Positions 50,898-60,528 of a stretch of 64,000 nucleotides of DNA are shown in pieces. A program made the position numbers and the translations under genes. How positions within the stretch are numbered: the first letter of the stretch is position 1; each line of letters starts with the position of its first letter. Origin of the DNA: Candidatus Iainarchaeum sp. (GTDB lineage Archaea > B1Sed10-29 > WALL01 > JAGHAM01). Under the pieces are notes generated by a model, which searched no databases, was not told the origin of the DNA, and saw only the letters and a list, made by a program, of their open reading frames with translations. Location of the stretch: positions 13,062 to 77,061 of the forward strand of contig JAGHAM010000004.1 in the NCBI GenBank assembly GCA_021161465.1. The letters are read 5' to 3'.

Positions 50898-51467
50898 ATG
50901 CCAACGCATGAAAAACCAAAGGAGTTCCGAAAGCCTGAGAGGAGATGGCCAACAAAACTCGCGAGAATACAAATACATGTTTCGGACCCAGAAGGATTAA
51001 AACACGTTGGGGTCAGGGGTTACAATGTTCTACAGATTTCTAAAAGGGGCTTATCTCCTGCACCGCTAACGACACCATCAACACGAGAGGTCGAAGAGGA
51101 ATTCATAAAGAAAGCTAAAAATTTTGGTGTATCAAGCAATCGTTCAAAGATGCCTTCACTCCAACTCAAGGAGAGAGTGGGTAAAGACATCATAGCCCAT
51201 ACGGTTGTTGAAACGGGGAAAGGTAAAGCTTTTGTAGCAGAATGGACCCGAAAACACTTGGACTCAGAAACAGATAGAAGAAGTGGAGTGGAGCGTCTTG
51301 TTGTTTTCAACGACCATCCGGAAATATACCAGAAAGTTCTTGAGAAAGAGGGTATTGAAGGCGTACTTAAACTACTTGAGGCCCATAACAAAGGTAGGAC
51401 ATTATGGGAGAAGCTTATAAAGCCAAGGATAGACAGGACTAAACGAAACACTCTCGTAAAACTTTGA
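50898..51467 (+). CDS. hypothetical basic protein
   Basis: 189 residues, not recognised. Basic N-terminus ('KPKEFRKPERRWPTKLARI'), then mixed alpha/beta. A TATA-like TTTTTTAATTCC at about 50868-50879 lies near the right distance for a leaderless ATG. It sits between cdc6 and the DUF460-like gene, all on the plus strand. Confidence 0.5.
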   Translation: MPTHEKPKEFRKPERRWPTKLARIQIHVSDPEGLKHVGVRGYNVLQISKRGLSPAPLTTPSTREVEEEFIKKAKNFGVSSNRSKMPSLQLKERVGKDIIAHTVVETGKGKAFVAEWTRKHLDSETDRRSGVERLVVFNDHPEIYQKVLEKEGIEGVLKLLEAHNKGRTLWEKLIKPRIDRTKRNTLVKL

Positions 51468-51490
51468 TGACAAAAAAGAGAAGTGTGTGA

Positions 51491-52240
51491 ATGATAGTTG
51501 GGATAGACCCTGGGACAACAGTTGGGTTTGCTGTCCTTGACTTGGATGGAAATCCAGTGAAGGTAGGCAGCTTTAAGAATAAGTCCATTGACGACCTGGT
51601 GAGGATTCTATCTAGCTATGAGCCTGTTCTGGTTTCATCTGATGTTGCTAAGGTTCCAGAAGCTGTTAAAAAGGTGGCCATTGCATTTAATGCAACTGTT
51701 TTTCACCCAACTGAGAACTTGCAGATTGAGGAGAAGGTAAAGTTGATTAGAGGCCATAGCGTTTCTAATGTTCACGAGCGTGATGCTCTTGCAGCTGCCA
51801 TTAAGGCTTACAAGCATTACTCCTCCAAGCTAAGGAAAGCTAAAAAGCTTGCAGCGGAGAGACAAGAGGATATACTCCGCGCTGCCCTGCGTGAAGTTAG
51901 GTTGTCGGATGTAGCTGAGCCACACCCGGCAGATAGCAAAGAAAACACTGCTGGGATAGCGGAGGTCAGAAAGGAGCTCGGCATTGAGAAGAAAAAAGCA
52001 ATCGAGCTGGAGAGGAAAAACAAAGAGCTAAGAAAGAGGCTTGCAGTGGCAAATAAGAAAATTTCGGTGTTAGAAAGAAAACTTGCAAGGGTGGAGAAAT
52101 TTTCACAAAAAGAGGAGGTTGCCAGAGAACACAAGGAAGAGAAACATGCCTCCATCACCGAGTTGGAACCTGATGAGGTCGAGAAACTATTCTTAGAGTA
52201 TAAGAAAAACCCTAAGAAGATAGCTAATCTAGGGCAATAA
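51491..52240 (+). CDS. DUF460-like protein: RNase H-type fold plus coiled coil
   Basis: 249 residues. It opens 'MIVGIDPGTTVGFAVLDLDGNPV', the first strand of an RNase H/RuvC-type fold with the metal-binding Asp, and continues with 'NVHERDALAAAIKAYKHY' carrying the last acidic residue (about 95-112). The C-terminal half is a long coiled coil. This is the plan of the archaeal DUF460 family, which is usually about 600 residues, so this is a short version. Nuclease activity is predicted only from the fold. Overlaps secG at its 3' end. Confidence 0.7.
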   Translation: MIVGIDPGTTVGFAVLDLDGNPVKVGSFKNKSIDDLVRILSSYEPVLVSSDVAKVPEAVKKVAIAFNATVFHPTENLQIEEKVKLIRGHSVSNVHERDALAAAIKAYKHYSSKLRKAKKLAAERQEDILRAALREVRLSDVAEPHPADSKENTAGIAEVRKELGIEKKKAIELERKNKELRKRLAVANKKISVLERKLARVEKFSQKEEVAREHKEEKHASITELEPDEVEKLFLEYKKNPKKIANLGQ

Positions 52241-52388
52241 GTATCACTATTTCTGCAACTATGAAGAAGACTGAAAACCAAGCAACCATTTCTGGTGTTA
52301 TCTCTATCCCACCACCAGAGGTATCAAAATATCTAACCAATCCTGCGGCACTGGTTGGCCCCTGCACTGGGTTTGACTTAATCTTCAT
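52224..52388 (-). CDS. secG: preprotein translocase subunit SecG/Sec61-beta
   Basis: 54 residues. The protein reads 'MKIKSNPVQGPTSAAGLVRY', then 'FDTSGGGIEITPEMVAWFSV' and a C-terminal membrane segment 'FFIVAEIVILIALD'. The archaeal Sec61-beta signature is exact in plan: a short polar N-terminus, '(S/T)AAGL-R(F/Y)(F/Y)', 'G(I/L)xI(T/S)PExV', and one tail anchor. It is the third subunit of the SecYEG channel that moves proteins across the membrane. Its 3' end overlaps the DUF460-like gene by 17 bases. Confidence 0.9.
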   Translation of the reverse strand: MKIKSNPVQGPTSAAGLVRYFDTSGGGIEITPEMVAWFSVFFIVAEIVILIALD

Positions 52389-52399
52389 TTAAACCAAAC

Positions 52400-54169
52400 T
52401 TATTTAGCTGTTTTCTTGTTTAAATCTTTTTTGTTTTTGCTATGGTGTTTTTTATGCTTCTTCTTGTAGTAAAAGAACAGTATCACAACTACAATCAACA
52501 GTATCACACCAACAACTATCAAAGCAATCACAACCCCAGCTATCAGTCCAAATTCACCTAGTATTGGATGGGCTTCTCCTTCTGTTTTGAAACCTATATA
52601 GAAGGTTGTGCTGTTCTCGCTGTCTGCCCGGTAAACACGCAATGAACCCTTAACTGGCTTGAAGGCCATAGTTTCATTTGAGATGGCTACCTTACGACTA
52701 TTAAACTTGTAGTCATCTTCACATTCGGGTGTGTTTGCACTGCAGAACACGAAAGAGCTGTTTTCAGGTAGCCAGTCAATTCCCTGGACGTTTATCTGGT
52801 CTTTTATGTCACCCAAAGTTAAGGAGCCTTCCGTTGTGAAGTCGAGGTTTGCTGAAGCTGGCTCTCCGGGAAGGCTTTGATTCAACAAAGAGAGTATCGC
52901 TGAGAGTGTTGAGTTTTCATCAGGGGACAAAATTCTATAAAGCTTGCAATTGTCAGAGCAGGCAGTTAAGTTATCTGTACCATTCTCCTTGTCACATTCT
53001 TCTCCATCAACAACAAGCCCATCTCCACATATTGGCACGAGAGAGTTGCAGTCCTTACATTCAAATCCGGGTGTGTAATTCTGTGATGCACTGGTTTGCT
53101 TCGTGTCGCATAACTCACCCTCAACAACAAGCCCATCTCCACATATTGGTGTCATGTTCATACAATCGCTGGAGCATTTGAAGCCTTTGGTTACATTGCT
53201 CTTATCACACACTTCGTCACCAGCTATTATACTATCCCCACAGGTAGTTTCAAGCTTGCAGTCTGATGTGCAATTGTAGCCATATGGCACGTCTTTATCA
53301 CCATCACACTCTTCCCCATTTTCTTTGTCTACTTTACCATTCCCACAATAAGGGGGCACCTCAAGGTAGGCTTTTGTGCTCATGTCATAAACCTTGTCTA
53401 GAGGCATCTTGGTTATTGTCTCTCCATTTATTGTTATGTCCTTTATCTCCCATGTATACTCTCTGTCTCCTATTGTATCCGCACCCATAAACACTATGGT
53501 TAAGTTGTCAAAGAGGCACTCTGTTGACTTTATGTCCATTTTAATGGTTTTCCACTCATTGTTTTTGAAGGCCTCCTCTTTCGGGTCGCCATTGGTGTAA
53601 CTATCTACTGCTGGTCCGTCTGCAATCCTCCCTGGCAATAGCAAGTTTTGTGAACCCGAACTACAAAATACTCCATAGGCCTCCTGTGTGCTGCCAAGCC
53701 AGTTGCACTCAAAGTGAACATGGCATAGGTGACTTTGTGAGGGGTAGGGGAGAAATGAAAAAGTGTTGGTTATGAAACCCGGCTTTTCAACCGTTGCATT
53801 TTCATATCCATAGATAAATCCAAAGAAGTTTGGCCCATCGTTGTTTTCACCTTCACCAGTCTTCACAGCCAGTGCATGGTTGTCGAAGTCCAAATCTATA
53901 TTTGGGGCATTTACCCTCACCTTTGCAGTTAGTTCCCATGAATTGCCTGCAGGGTGTGGGATTATCGTTGAAAGTTTCCATACACCCATTGATTCATCTG
54001 AAGAACGGATTTTTAACACTGTGCCGTTGTCATAGTATAAGGAAACATCCATATCTGGTTCTTGCCATCCAAACTTTATGTCCCTGAAAATCCAGTCACT
54101 TTTATTTTGAGCGCTGGCAACAGCAAACAAACTTAAGAGTATAATCAACATCACTAATGCTCTTCTCAC
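52400..54169 (-). CDS. secreted Cys-rich surface protein with membrane anchor
   Basis: 589 residues from a GTG at 54169 that has GGTGA five bases upstream; longer in-frame starts lack this. Signal peptide ('LVMLIILLSLFAVASAQ'), an Ig/lectin-like N-terminal region of about 250 residues, four repeats of the 'CGDG...GEECD' type (DUF4215-like; 'CGNGKVDKENGEECD', 'CGDGLVVDGEECD'), a beta region, and a C-terminal membrane segment ('GLIAGVVIALIVVGVILLIVVVILFFYY') with a Lys-rich tail. The Cys repeats probably form disulfides. Shares its signal/anchor plan with 31261-32160. Confidence 0.65.
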   Translation of the reverse strand: MRRALVMLIILLSLFAVASAQNKSDWIFRDIKFGWQEPDMDVSLYYDNGTVLKIRSSDESMGVWKLSTIIPHPAGNSWELTAKVRVNAPNIDLDFDNHALAVKTGEGENNDGPNFFGFIYGYENATVEKPGFITNTFSFLPYPSQSHLCHVHFECNWLGSTQEAYGVFCSSGSQNLLLPGRIADGPAVDSYTNGDPKEEAFKNNEWKTIKMDIKSTECLFDNLTIVFMGADTIGDREYTWEIKDITINGETITKMPLDKVYDMSTKAYLEVPPYCGNGKVDKENGEECDGDKDVPYGYNCTSDCKLETTCGDSIIAGDEVCDKSNVTKGFKCSSDCMNMTPICGDGLVVEGELCDTKQTSASQNYTPGFECKDCNSLVPICGDGLVVDGEECDKENGTDNLTACSDNCKLYRILSPDENSTLSAILSLLNQSLPGEPASANLDFTTEGSLTLGDIKDQINVQGIDWLPENSSFVFCSANTPECEDDYKFNSRKVAISNETMAFKPVKGSLRVYRADSENSTTFYIGFKTEGEAHPILGEFGLIAGVVIALIVVGVILLIVVVILFFYYKKKHKKHHSKNKKDLNKKTAK

Positions 54170-54210
54170 TAAAATCACCACACTAAATACAACAGTAAAG
54201 TATAAATTAA

Positions 54211-56166
54211 TTATGTGAAGAACCTTGAGGCTAGTATTTCTAATACTTCCTCAGCTTCAGCTTCTGTTCTGGCTTCCACAATCATCCTTATTGTATTGGA
54301 TGTGCCGGATGCCCTTATGAGAGCAGTAGCATTGCCTGCTTTGAACTTGACCCCATCCAACTCTGAAATTACTTTAAAGTTTTTTCTTATCTCCCTTTTC
54401 AGCTGAACTATAACTACCTTTGGATTTTCAACTTCAAACTTTCTCCTCTTTATGGATACCTCTGGAAGGCTGGCACGCATGTCGTGCAAGTCATGTGCCA
54501 TAGCTGAAAACACTGCTGAGAAGAATGTTCCGCTATTGTATGCTGTGAATCTAGGGAAACAGTAGTGCCCGTTTGGTTCTCCGGCAAGGATTGCTCCCTG
54601 CTTAAGGGCTTCTGATATGACGAACGGGTCCCCGACTCTTGTATGTATTATAGTTCCTTTAGTTGATTCTTCGAGCATTTGTGATGTATCTATTGATGCC
54701 ACTACCTTATCACCAGATTTTACTATTGCTTTGTCTGCAAGGCAGAACAACTCATCGCCGTTAACCCATTCACCCATTGAATCAAAGACGGCTATCCTGT
54801 CTGCATCCAGGTCAAAAGATACAGCAATGTCTGCCTTTGCTTTTATCATTTCCTTTGGCAGATATGAGATGTTTTTCTCCTCTGCACAATCATACGGCCT
54901 TTTTCGTTCGATGGTAATCACATCTGCTCCTAGCCGTTCCAGCAAGGGAGCTGCAGTATATTTAGATGCCCCAAGCCCAGTATCAACGATGACTTTTGAG
55001 TCTATTCCGCTGAAAGTCTTTTTGAAATTCTTTTCAGCCATATCCAGATACTGCTCAAGCACATCCTCTTTTTTTACAACCCCGGAAGCCCGGCTATACT
55101 CATTTTTCATGAACTTCCTTTTTAGTTCAGCCAGGTCTTCATTCATAAAACCGTTCCCTTCTTGGTAAAGGAATTTGAAGCCATTGTATTCTGGTGGGAG
55201 ATGGGATGATGTTACCATAACTCCGAAGTCAGCTTTTAGATGGTTTGTAGCGAAGGATACAAAATCAGTTGGACCCATTCCCACCTGTATGACAGTTGCG
55301 CCTGCTTTAACCATTCCTTCTATTAACTTTTTCTCGAGTACCCCTGAAGTTTGCTTGGTGTCCCTGCCTACAACTATGGTCAGCCTGCCAGGGATTAAAC
55401 TACCCATAACTTTCCCAAGAAGCAGGGCCACTTGGGGGTTCAGGTATGGCGGCTTGCCTCTAATGTCGTAGCTTTTGAAGAACTCAGGCACGAATATTTT
55501 CCCGTTTGCTATATCTACAATCTCCTTTAACGAGTCTATGAAAAATTCGGGTGTCCCTTCATGCTTCCTATAGAGGGCGGTCATTAAGCCAAGCTGTTGT
55601 GCTGGCTCAAGGTCCCTTACCCATGAGTCACCAATCATAAGTATCTCATTTGGGTTTATTCTTGTTATATCCATCAACATTTCATAGAACCTTGTTGATG
55701 GTTTCATCTCCCCCGTGTCTTCAGGGCATATCATTAAATCAAACTCTGGGATACCAGCTTTCGCAAGTTTCTTTTTAAGATGTTCCCTGTATTCATCACT
55801 TAGCACAGCAACAACAACTTCCTTCCTCTTCTTAAGTTCGTTGATTGTTTCTCTAGCAAGTGGGTTTGCCTTGACCTCTACATTCTCCCAGAAGACCTTT
55901 AATGCTTCCTTAACACGCTTTCCACTCTTGCTCTTTGGAATCCCTAAGAGCTCCAGGGCTCTTGCAGTCGAGTACTCCCTTGACCTTTTCTTTGGGTCTT
56001 TTGAGTCTTTAATCCCGTCAACAACATTGAGCCAGGTTCTTCTTATCTTTTCCGATTCAAATCCTGTCCTGTTTGATAGAAATTCAAAAGTCTCATTGTA
56101 TGCCCTAACGGAGTTAATAGAATACAGAGTATGGTCTGCATCAAAGGCAATGCACTTTATAGGCAT
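54211..56166 (-). CDS. HAD phosphatase fused to phosphohexomutase
   Basis: 651 residues from ATG 56166; a TATA-like box about 25 bases upstream fits a leaderless start, and a longer start adds nothing. Residues 1-222 are a HAD hydrolase (DxD in 'IAFDADHTLYS', 'GEMKPSTRFYEML', 'MIGDSWVRDLEPAQQLG'). Residues 225-651 are a phosphoglucomutase/phosphomannomutase: phosphoserine loop 'TSSHLPPEYNG' (about 319-329), metal loop 'DLDADR', sugar loop 'GEPNGHY' and phosphate loop 'RASGTSNTIR'. Inference: dual action on sugar phosphates. Divergent from a nucleotidyltransferase that would use the mutase product. Confidence 0.85.
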   Translation of the reverse strand: MPIKCIAFDADHTLYSINSVRAYNETFEFLSNRTGFESEKIRRTWLNVVDGIKDSKDPKKRSREYSTARALELLGIPKSKSGKRVKEALKVFWENVEVKANPLARETINELKKRKEVVVAVLSDEYREHLKKKLAKAGIPEFDLMICPEDTGEMKPSTRFYEMLMDITRINPNEILMIGDSWVRDLEPAQQLGLMTALYRKHEGTPEFFIDSLKEIVDIANGKIFVPEFFKSYDIRGKPPYLNPQVALLLGKVMGSLIPGRLTIVVGRDTKQTSGVLEKKLIEGMVKAGATVIQVGMGPTDFVSFATNHLKADFGVMVTSSHLPPEYNGFKFLYQEGNGFMNEDLAELKRKFMKNEYSRASGVVKKEDVLEQYLDMAEKNFKKTFSGIDSKVIVDTGLGASKYTAAPLLERLGADVITIERKRPYDCAEEKNISYLPKEMIKAKADIAVSFDLDADRIAVFDSMGEWVNGDELFCLADKAIVKSGDKVVASIDTSQMLEESTKGTIIHTRVGDPFVISEALKQGAILAGEPNGHYCFPRFTAYNSGTFFSAVFSAMAHDLHDMRASLPEVSIKRRKFEVENPKVVIVQLKREIRKNFKVISELDGVKFKAGNATALIRASGTSNTIRMIVEARTEAEAEEVLEILASRFFT

Positions 56167-56216
56167 GTTAGCATTTCTGGAGAAACTATTATAAAAACGT
56201 GCCACCCTAACTTTCA
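56167..56216. promoter_or_regulatory. overlapping divergent promoters
   Basis: The 50-base gap holds an AT-rich centre (TTATAAAAA around 56189-56197). The same box can serve both the minus-strand gene starting at 56166 and the plus-strand gene starting at 56217, each about 25 bases away. Both starts look leaderless. Confidence 0.55.
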
Positions 56217-57464
56217 ATGACTGATATGCAAGCAGTTATCCTGGCAGCTGGAGCGTCATCAAGATTTTATCCATTTTCCGAAGAGAGTCATAAAGCAATG
56301 TTCCGTGTGATGGGCAAGCCGCTTATAGACTATACTTTAGAAAGTCTCAGCAGAGCGGGTGTAGAAGAAGTCATAATTGTACTAAGTCCAGGGCAGAATC
56401 TTGATATCAAAACTGAGCTTAAACTTAGGTTCGTCGTGCAGGAAAAACCAGAAGGCATGGGCGATGCTTTGCAAAGGTGCACTGGCCTTGATGGGGAGTT
56501 CCTATTACTAAGCCCATACCACTTTAATGCTGATGAATTCATAAAACCAATGCTCAAGAAGGCTGCGGAAACTGGTGCTGATGCAGTCCTAGTTGCCCAG
56601 GAAACTTCAATGCCTTGGAGGTATGGGATGCTTGGCTTAGATGGGGACAAAGCAGTTAAAATAGTTGAGAAGCCGGAGAGGGGCAAGGAGCCATCAAACA
56701 AGAAAGCTCTCTCGATATACCTCCTTCCTGATGATTTTCTTAGCTATCTCAACAAGGTGAAGAAGCACCAATACTCATTTGAGGACGCGCTTCAGCTGAT
56801 GATGAAAGAGAAGGATGTCAGGGTGATTGAATCAGAAGCAGAGTCCCTTTCTGTGAAATACCCATGGGATGTTTTGGATGCTGTGAGAAAACTCGAGAGG
56901 AGATTCCTTAAAAGGAAGATAGCAGATAATGCTGAAATAGCCAAGTCAGCTAAGATTAATGGGGACGTATATGTTGGCGAGAGAGCCCGGATTCTTGATA
57001 ATGCTGTGGTGAATGGCCCGTGTTACATAGGTGATGGCTGCGTTGTTGGCAATAATGCCTTGGTTCGGGATTTTTGTGACCTCGAGCCTGGTGTGGTTGT
57101 AGGGGCGAACACAGAGGTTAAGGGCAGCTATCTCGGCGAAAACACACATATACATTCTGGCTATGTTGGAGATTCTGTGATTGGCTCAGGGTGTAGGATT
57201 GGTGCTGGGTTTGTTACAGCTAACAGGAGGGTTGACAGGGGGGAGATAATGGCTGTTGTGAAGGGAAAGCAGGTCAACACAGGTCTTAGCTTTCTTGGTG
57301 CCATCATTGGCAATAAGGTTAGCATTGGTGTACAGTCGTCTGTTATGCCTGGGAAGATAATTGGTAACCGCTCTGTTGTCTGGCCTAAAACAGCAGTGAC
57401 TAAGAACGTTGGTTCTGATGCCCTCTGTAAGTCAAATGTAAAGACCATTGTGGAGGGGAAGTGA
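56217..57464 (+). CDS. sugar-1-phosphate nucleotidyltransferase with left-handed beta-helix
   Basis: 415 residues. NTP-transferase domain at the N-terminus: 'QAVILAAGASSRFYPFSEESHKAM', 'GKPLIDYTLESL', 'ALSIYLLPDDFLSYL', with the GxG-type loop (LAAGASSRF) for the nucleotide. The C-terminal part (from about 230) repeats 'I-x-x-x-A' hexapeptides ('AEIAKSAKINGDVYVGERARILDNAV') that form a left-handed beta-helix, as in GlmU-type enzymes. Substrate not decided; the divergent mutase suggests a hexose or GlcNAc phosphate. Its stop overlaps the next start by one base. Confidence 0.85.
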   Translation: MTDMQAVILAAGASSRFYPFSEESHKAMFRVMGKPLIDYTLESLSRAGVEEVIIVLSPGQNLDIKTELKLRFVVQEKPEGMGDALQRCTGLDGEFLLLSPYHFNADEFIKPMLKKAAETGADAVLVAQETSMPWRYGMLGLDGDKAVKIVEKPERGKEPSNKKALSIYLLPDDFLSYLNKVKKHQYSFEDALQLMMKEKDVRVIESEAESLSVKYPWDVLDAVRKLERRFLKRKIADNAEIAKSAKINGDVYVGERARILDNAVVNGPCYIGDGCVVGNNALVRDFCDLEPGVVVGANTEVKGSYLGENTHIHSGYVGDSVIGSGCRIGAGFVTANRRVDRGEIMAVVKGKQVNTGLSFLGAIIGNKVSIGVQSSVMPGKIIGNRSVVWPKTAVTKNVGSDALCKSNVKTIVEGK

Positions 57465-58234
57465 TGGTTTTTTCTGTTCCATGTAAGCAAAACAAAAAAC
57501 TGAAAAAGGTGTTGAATGCCGTTCGAAGAAACAAGGAGCTTAACACATTGCTAAAGTGTGCTAATGTTACAGCAATAGACAGGCTGAGATATTCCGACCA
57601 CGGGCCAGTCCATGTCAAGATAGTTGCAAATGTTGCTCTGGAAATGCTTAGAATGCTCGTTAAGAGTAATGTAAAACCAAGTGTGGTTAGAGACTATGGG
57701 TTGGATGTCTATGATGCTGAGGTTGTTGTTGTTCTTGGTTCTTTACTACACGATATAGGCATGAGCATACATAGGGTTAACCATGAATTTCTATCAGTGG
57801 TTGTGAGCCAGGAGCTGCTTGATGATATCCTTAAGTCATACCCCAAGGACAAGAGAGCTATAATCAAGTCTGAGGTTTTGCATGCGGTTTTCTCACATGA
57901 GGAGGGGATACGCCCACTGACTGTGGAAGGCGGGATTGTCACTATAGCTGACGCATTAGACATGAGTGAGGGAAGGGCTAGGATACCATTCGATGCAGGT
58001 AAGGTTGATATACATTCTGTTTCTGCTCTGGCTATAAAGGGCGTTCATCTTGAAAAGGGTAAGGATAAGCCAATTCAAATACGGATTGAGATGAGCAACT
58101 CAGCGGGAATATTTCAGATAGATAACTTATTGAAGCCTAGAGTAGAGGAGTCGGGGCTCAAGGATTATATCACAGTTATGGCTGAAATTAAGGGCAAGGA
58201 AAAAAGTATCATCAAGAAGATAATGATTTCCTGA
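57464..58234 (+). CDS. HD-domain phosphohydrolase
   Basis: 256 residues from ATG 57464, whose A is the last base of the preceding stop. The HD pattern is clear: 'DHGPVHVKIVANVALEML' (first His), 'VLGSLLHDIGMSIHRVNHE' (HD pair and next His) and 'VTIADALDMSEGRARIPFD' (last Asp). The C-terminal part is a mixed domain. Family members hydrolyse nucleotides or phosphate esters; the substrate here is unknown. Cotranscribed with the nucleotidyltransferase. Confidence 0.8.
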   Translation: MVFSVPCKQNKKLKKVLNAVRRNKELNTLLKCANVTAIDRLRYSDHGPVHVKIVANVALEMLRMLVKSNVKPSVVRDYGLDVYDAEVVVVLGSLLHDIGMSIHRVNHEFLSVVVSQELLDDILKSYPKDKRAIIKSEVLHAVFSHEEGIRPLTVEGGIVTIADALDMSEGRARIPFDAGKVDIHSVSALAIKGVHLEKGKDKPIQIRIEMSNSAGIFQIDNLLKPRVEESGLKDYITVMAEIKGKEKSIIKKIMIS

Positions 58235-58288
58235 ATAGTTGCCACTAAAATACAAAAAGTTATATAACCCATCTTCGAAAACTAATTT

Positions 58289-60337
58289 ATGCCGAGTGAA
58301 TTCACCAAAAATTTGCCGCACATAATTGCCATAGCTATTCTAATATTTGCTCTGCTTGTTGTTTCAACCAAGGCAGGTTTGGTGAGGTGTTCAAGTCTCG
58401 GAAACCAATTTTGTCAGGTAATGGACTCTATATTTGGAAGACCTAAAATAGCTATTGTCTATGGAGATGAGGGGATTGGTGACCCCTTCCTAATGAAGAA
58501 AACCATAGAAGGGCTTTGGAAGATACCAGTTGACATGATTAATATTGATGATTTGTCACCTGGCATGCTAGACAATTTCAACCTTGTGATAGTTGAAAAA
58601 TCTAGGACTATCCCCTCTTCAAAATTGAAGATATTCTATGACTATATAATGAGGAAAGTTGATGGGCGGCTGGTTTGGATTGGCGATTCAGGGACCTTTG
58701 GAGGTCCTGATGACCAGGACTGCAGGGATATGAAATTTCTGGTGAGTTATAAAGAGAAAGAGTCTAACAGCACAAGGCTGAAAAGCGCGCCTCATGTTGT
58801 GCACATTTGTGTCAAGGAATCAGAGTTGAACCTTGAGAATACCACTTTGTTCCAGAGCAGCATAAACCGGCAAGAGGCTGTTTCAAAGGAGGCATGGGAT
58901 GAACTTGCCAAGGAGTGCTCCGATTTTGGTGGCAGCCTGCAACCAGTCCAGGAGACCCTTGGTTATAGGTGTGAGTTGCCATCCGATTCAGATTACTCTG
59001 AGATGTTTTTCGTCTGGGAAAATGAAGATGACTTTAAGAGGATAATAAACCCGTGGGACCGCGGGAATTACTCATCAGTTTCGGGTGATGACCTGCCCGG
59101 TTTCAATTTCGGCAGTGACGTGCTTGGCATATCATTTATAGCTGATGATTTTGCGGTGAAGAACTACCAGAACTACCAGGAAGACCTATCTGCAATAAGG
59201 GAGAAATTAGCGGATGCACATAGTGGGCTTGTGGATTGCTCCAGGTTGAAGTCATCAGGAGGCTGTAGTGTTTCAGCAGAACAGTCAAAGGCTAGGTCTG
59301 ACTTGAGGAAATTGACCGCCCTTAAGGACAACTTAAGAAGTTATTTGGATGGGATGATTACCACCTTGGATAGCATTTCCACACAGAAGCAGCTGAAGAA
59401 CGACACCAGTGGTGCTCTACTCTTGACGGATGCTGTCAACAAACTGTCTAACGAACGTAGTTCCATTGCTGATGTTGCGATACCTTCTGATGTTCCTACA
59501 GCAGCTGAACTCCAGGACATGAAAGGCATACCTTCAGCTATAAACAGGATGATTGGGTACATTGCTGTCCTTAAGGGGAGTGAGACTGATGGTGTCATCA
59601 AGCAACAATATGATGGGATGGAGAACCAGCTGAACCAGTCTATGTCTAATTTCAACGCAACATTATCTTTGCTTGAAACCGACACTCGCTCATATATTAT
59701 GTGTAAGGCTACTGGCTCAAACACTGTTAAAGGCGCGCTCGTATCAGCAGTTGGTAGTGACTATTCCAGTGAGATTAGTTTGCTTCTTTCTTATGCGAGC
59801 CCAATGACCGATGAGAATGGTGTGCTTTCCATTATGTCCCAGGCCACAGACAAAAATGGATTAAGACCAAAATGGAGGGAGTTGCGTGACAAATTGGCAA
59901 ACTTGGACGAGTCAACAGTCTGCGACAGGAAGTCCACAGAAGCGAAGCTGGCGTTCACCGATATCGTTTCTGCACTGGACGAGATGGATACAGCAGCTAG
60001 GAGAACTGTTGTTTATGACGCAATACCTACTTTAGTGGTTTCAGATGTGGACCACCTACTTGTAAGAGGGATTTCAAGGGCAACAGAATTGAAAATCACG
60101 GGCGAGGATGTTCCAATTTCGTTTATCCTGGTTGGGACCAATCCCGATGCACGGGTTGTTGCAAAGCTAAGGGTTACACCTATTTTTGCTGGGAGGCAGT
60201 ACTGGCCTGCAATAAGTGAGAGAGAGCCTAAGTTTGGAACGCATGCATTTAGCAAGGGAACTGTAATCTACTATGCATTCCCGCCAGAGATTGAGGAGCA
60301 ACTGGTAAACAATATGGTTGAGTTCCTGTTGTATTAG
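58289..60337 (+). CDS. membrane-anchored protein with GATase-like domain (1 of 3)
   Basis: 682 residues, not matched to a characterised family. One N-terminal membrane segment ('HIIAIAILIFALLVVSTKAG'), then a Rossmann-like domain ('PKIAIVYGDEGIGDPFLMKKTI', 'NFNLVIVEKSRT', 'GRLVWIGDSGTF') that resembles class I glutamine amidotransferase/ThuA-type domains but shows no catalytic Cys-His pair. A coiled-coil region (about 290-430) and a C-terminal beta domain follow. The next two genes share the anchored plan. Confidence 0.55.
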   Translation: MPSEFTKNLPHIIAIAILIFALLVVSTKAGLVRCSSLGNQFCQVMDSIFGRPKIAIVYGDEGIGDPFLMKKTIEGLWKIPVDMINIDDLSPGMLDNFNLVIVEKSRTIPSSKLKIFYDYIMRKVDGRLVWIGDSGTFGGPDDQDCRDMKFLVSYKEKESNSTRLKSAPHVVHICVKESELNLENTTLFQSSINRQEAVSKEAWDELAKECSDFGGSLQPVQETLGYRCELPSDSDYSEMFFVWENEDDFKRIINPWDRGNYSSVSGDDLPGFNFGSDVLGISFIADDFAVKNYQNYQEDLSAIREKLADAHSGLVDCSRLKSSGGCSVSAEQSKARSDLRKLTALKDNLRSYLDGMITTLDSISTQKQLKNDTSGALLLTDAVNKLSNERSSIADVAIPSDVPTAAELQDMKGIPSAINRMIGYIAVLKGSETDGVIKQQYDGMENQLNQSMSNFNATLSLLETDTRSYIMCKATGSNTVKGALVSAVGSDYSSEISLLLSYASPMTDENGVLSIMSQATDKNGLRPKWRELRDKLANLDESTVCDRKSTEAKLAFTDIVSALDEMDTAARRTVVYDAIPTLVVSDVDHLLVRGISRATELKITGEDVPISFILVGTNPDARVVAKLRVTPIFAGRQYWPAISEREPKFGTHAFSKGTVIYYAFPPEIEEQLVNNMVEFLLY

Positions 60338-60528
60338 GTTCATTAGCTTTTTGCGCTAACCTTTTGCAATAGTTGGGATAGTTTTTCTTGTGTTTTAGCG
60401 GATTTTAGATAGTTGTAACTATATAGTTGTAAAAATCAGAAAAGCTTAAAAATAACTAATGTATCAATCATAAACAGCGAAAAGTTTAAAAGGAGAACTT
60501 GTTTAATACGAAACAAAGAGGGATTGAT

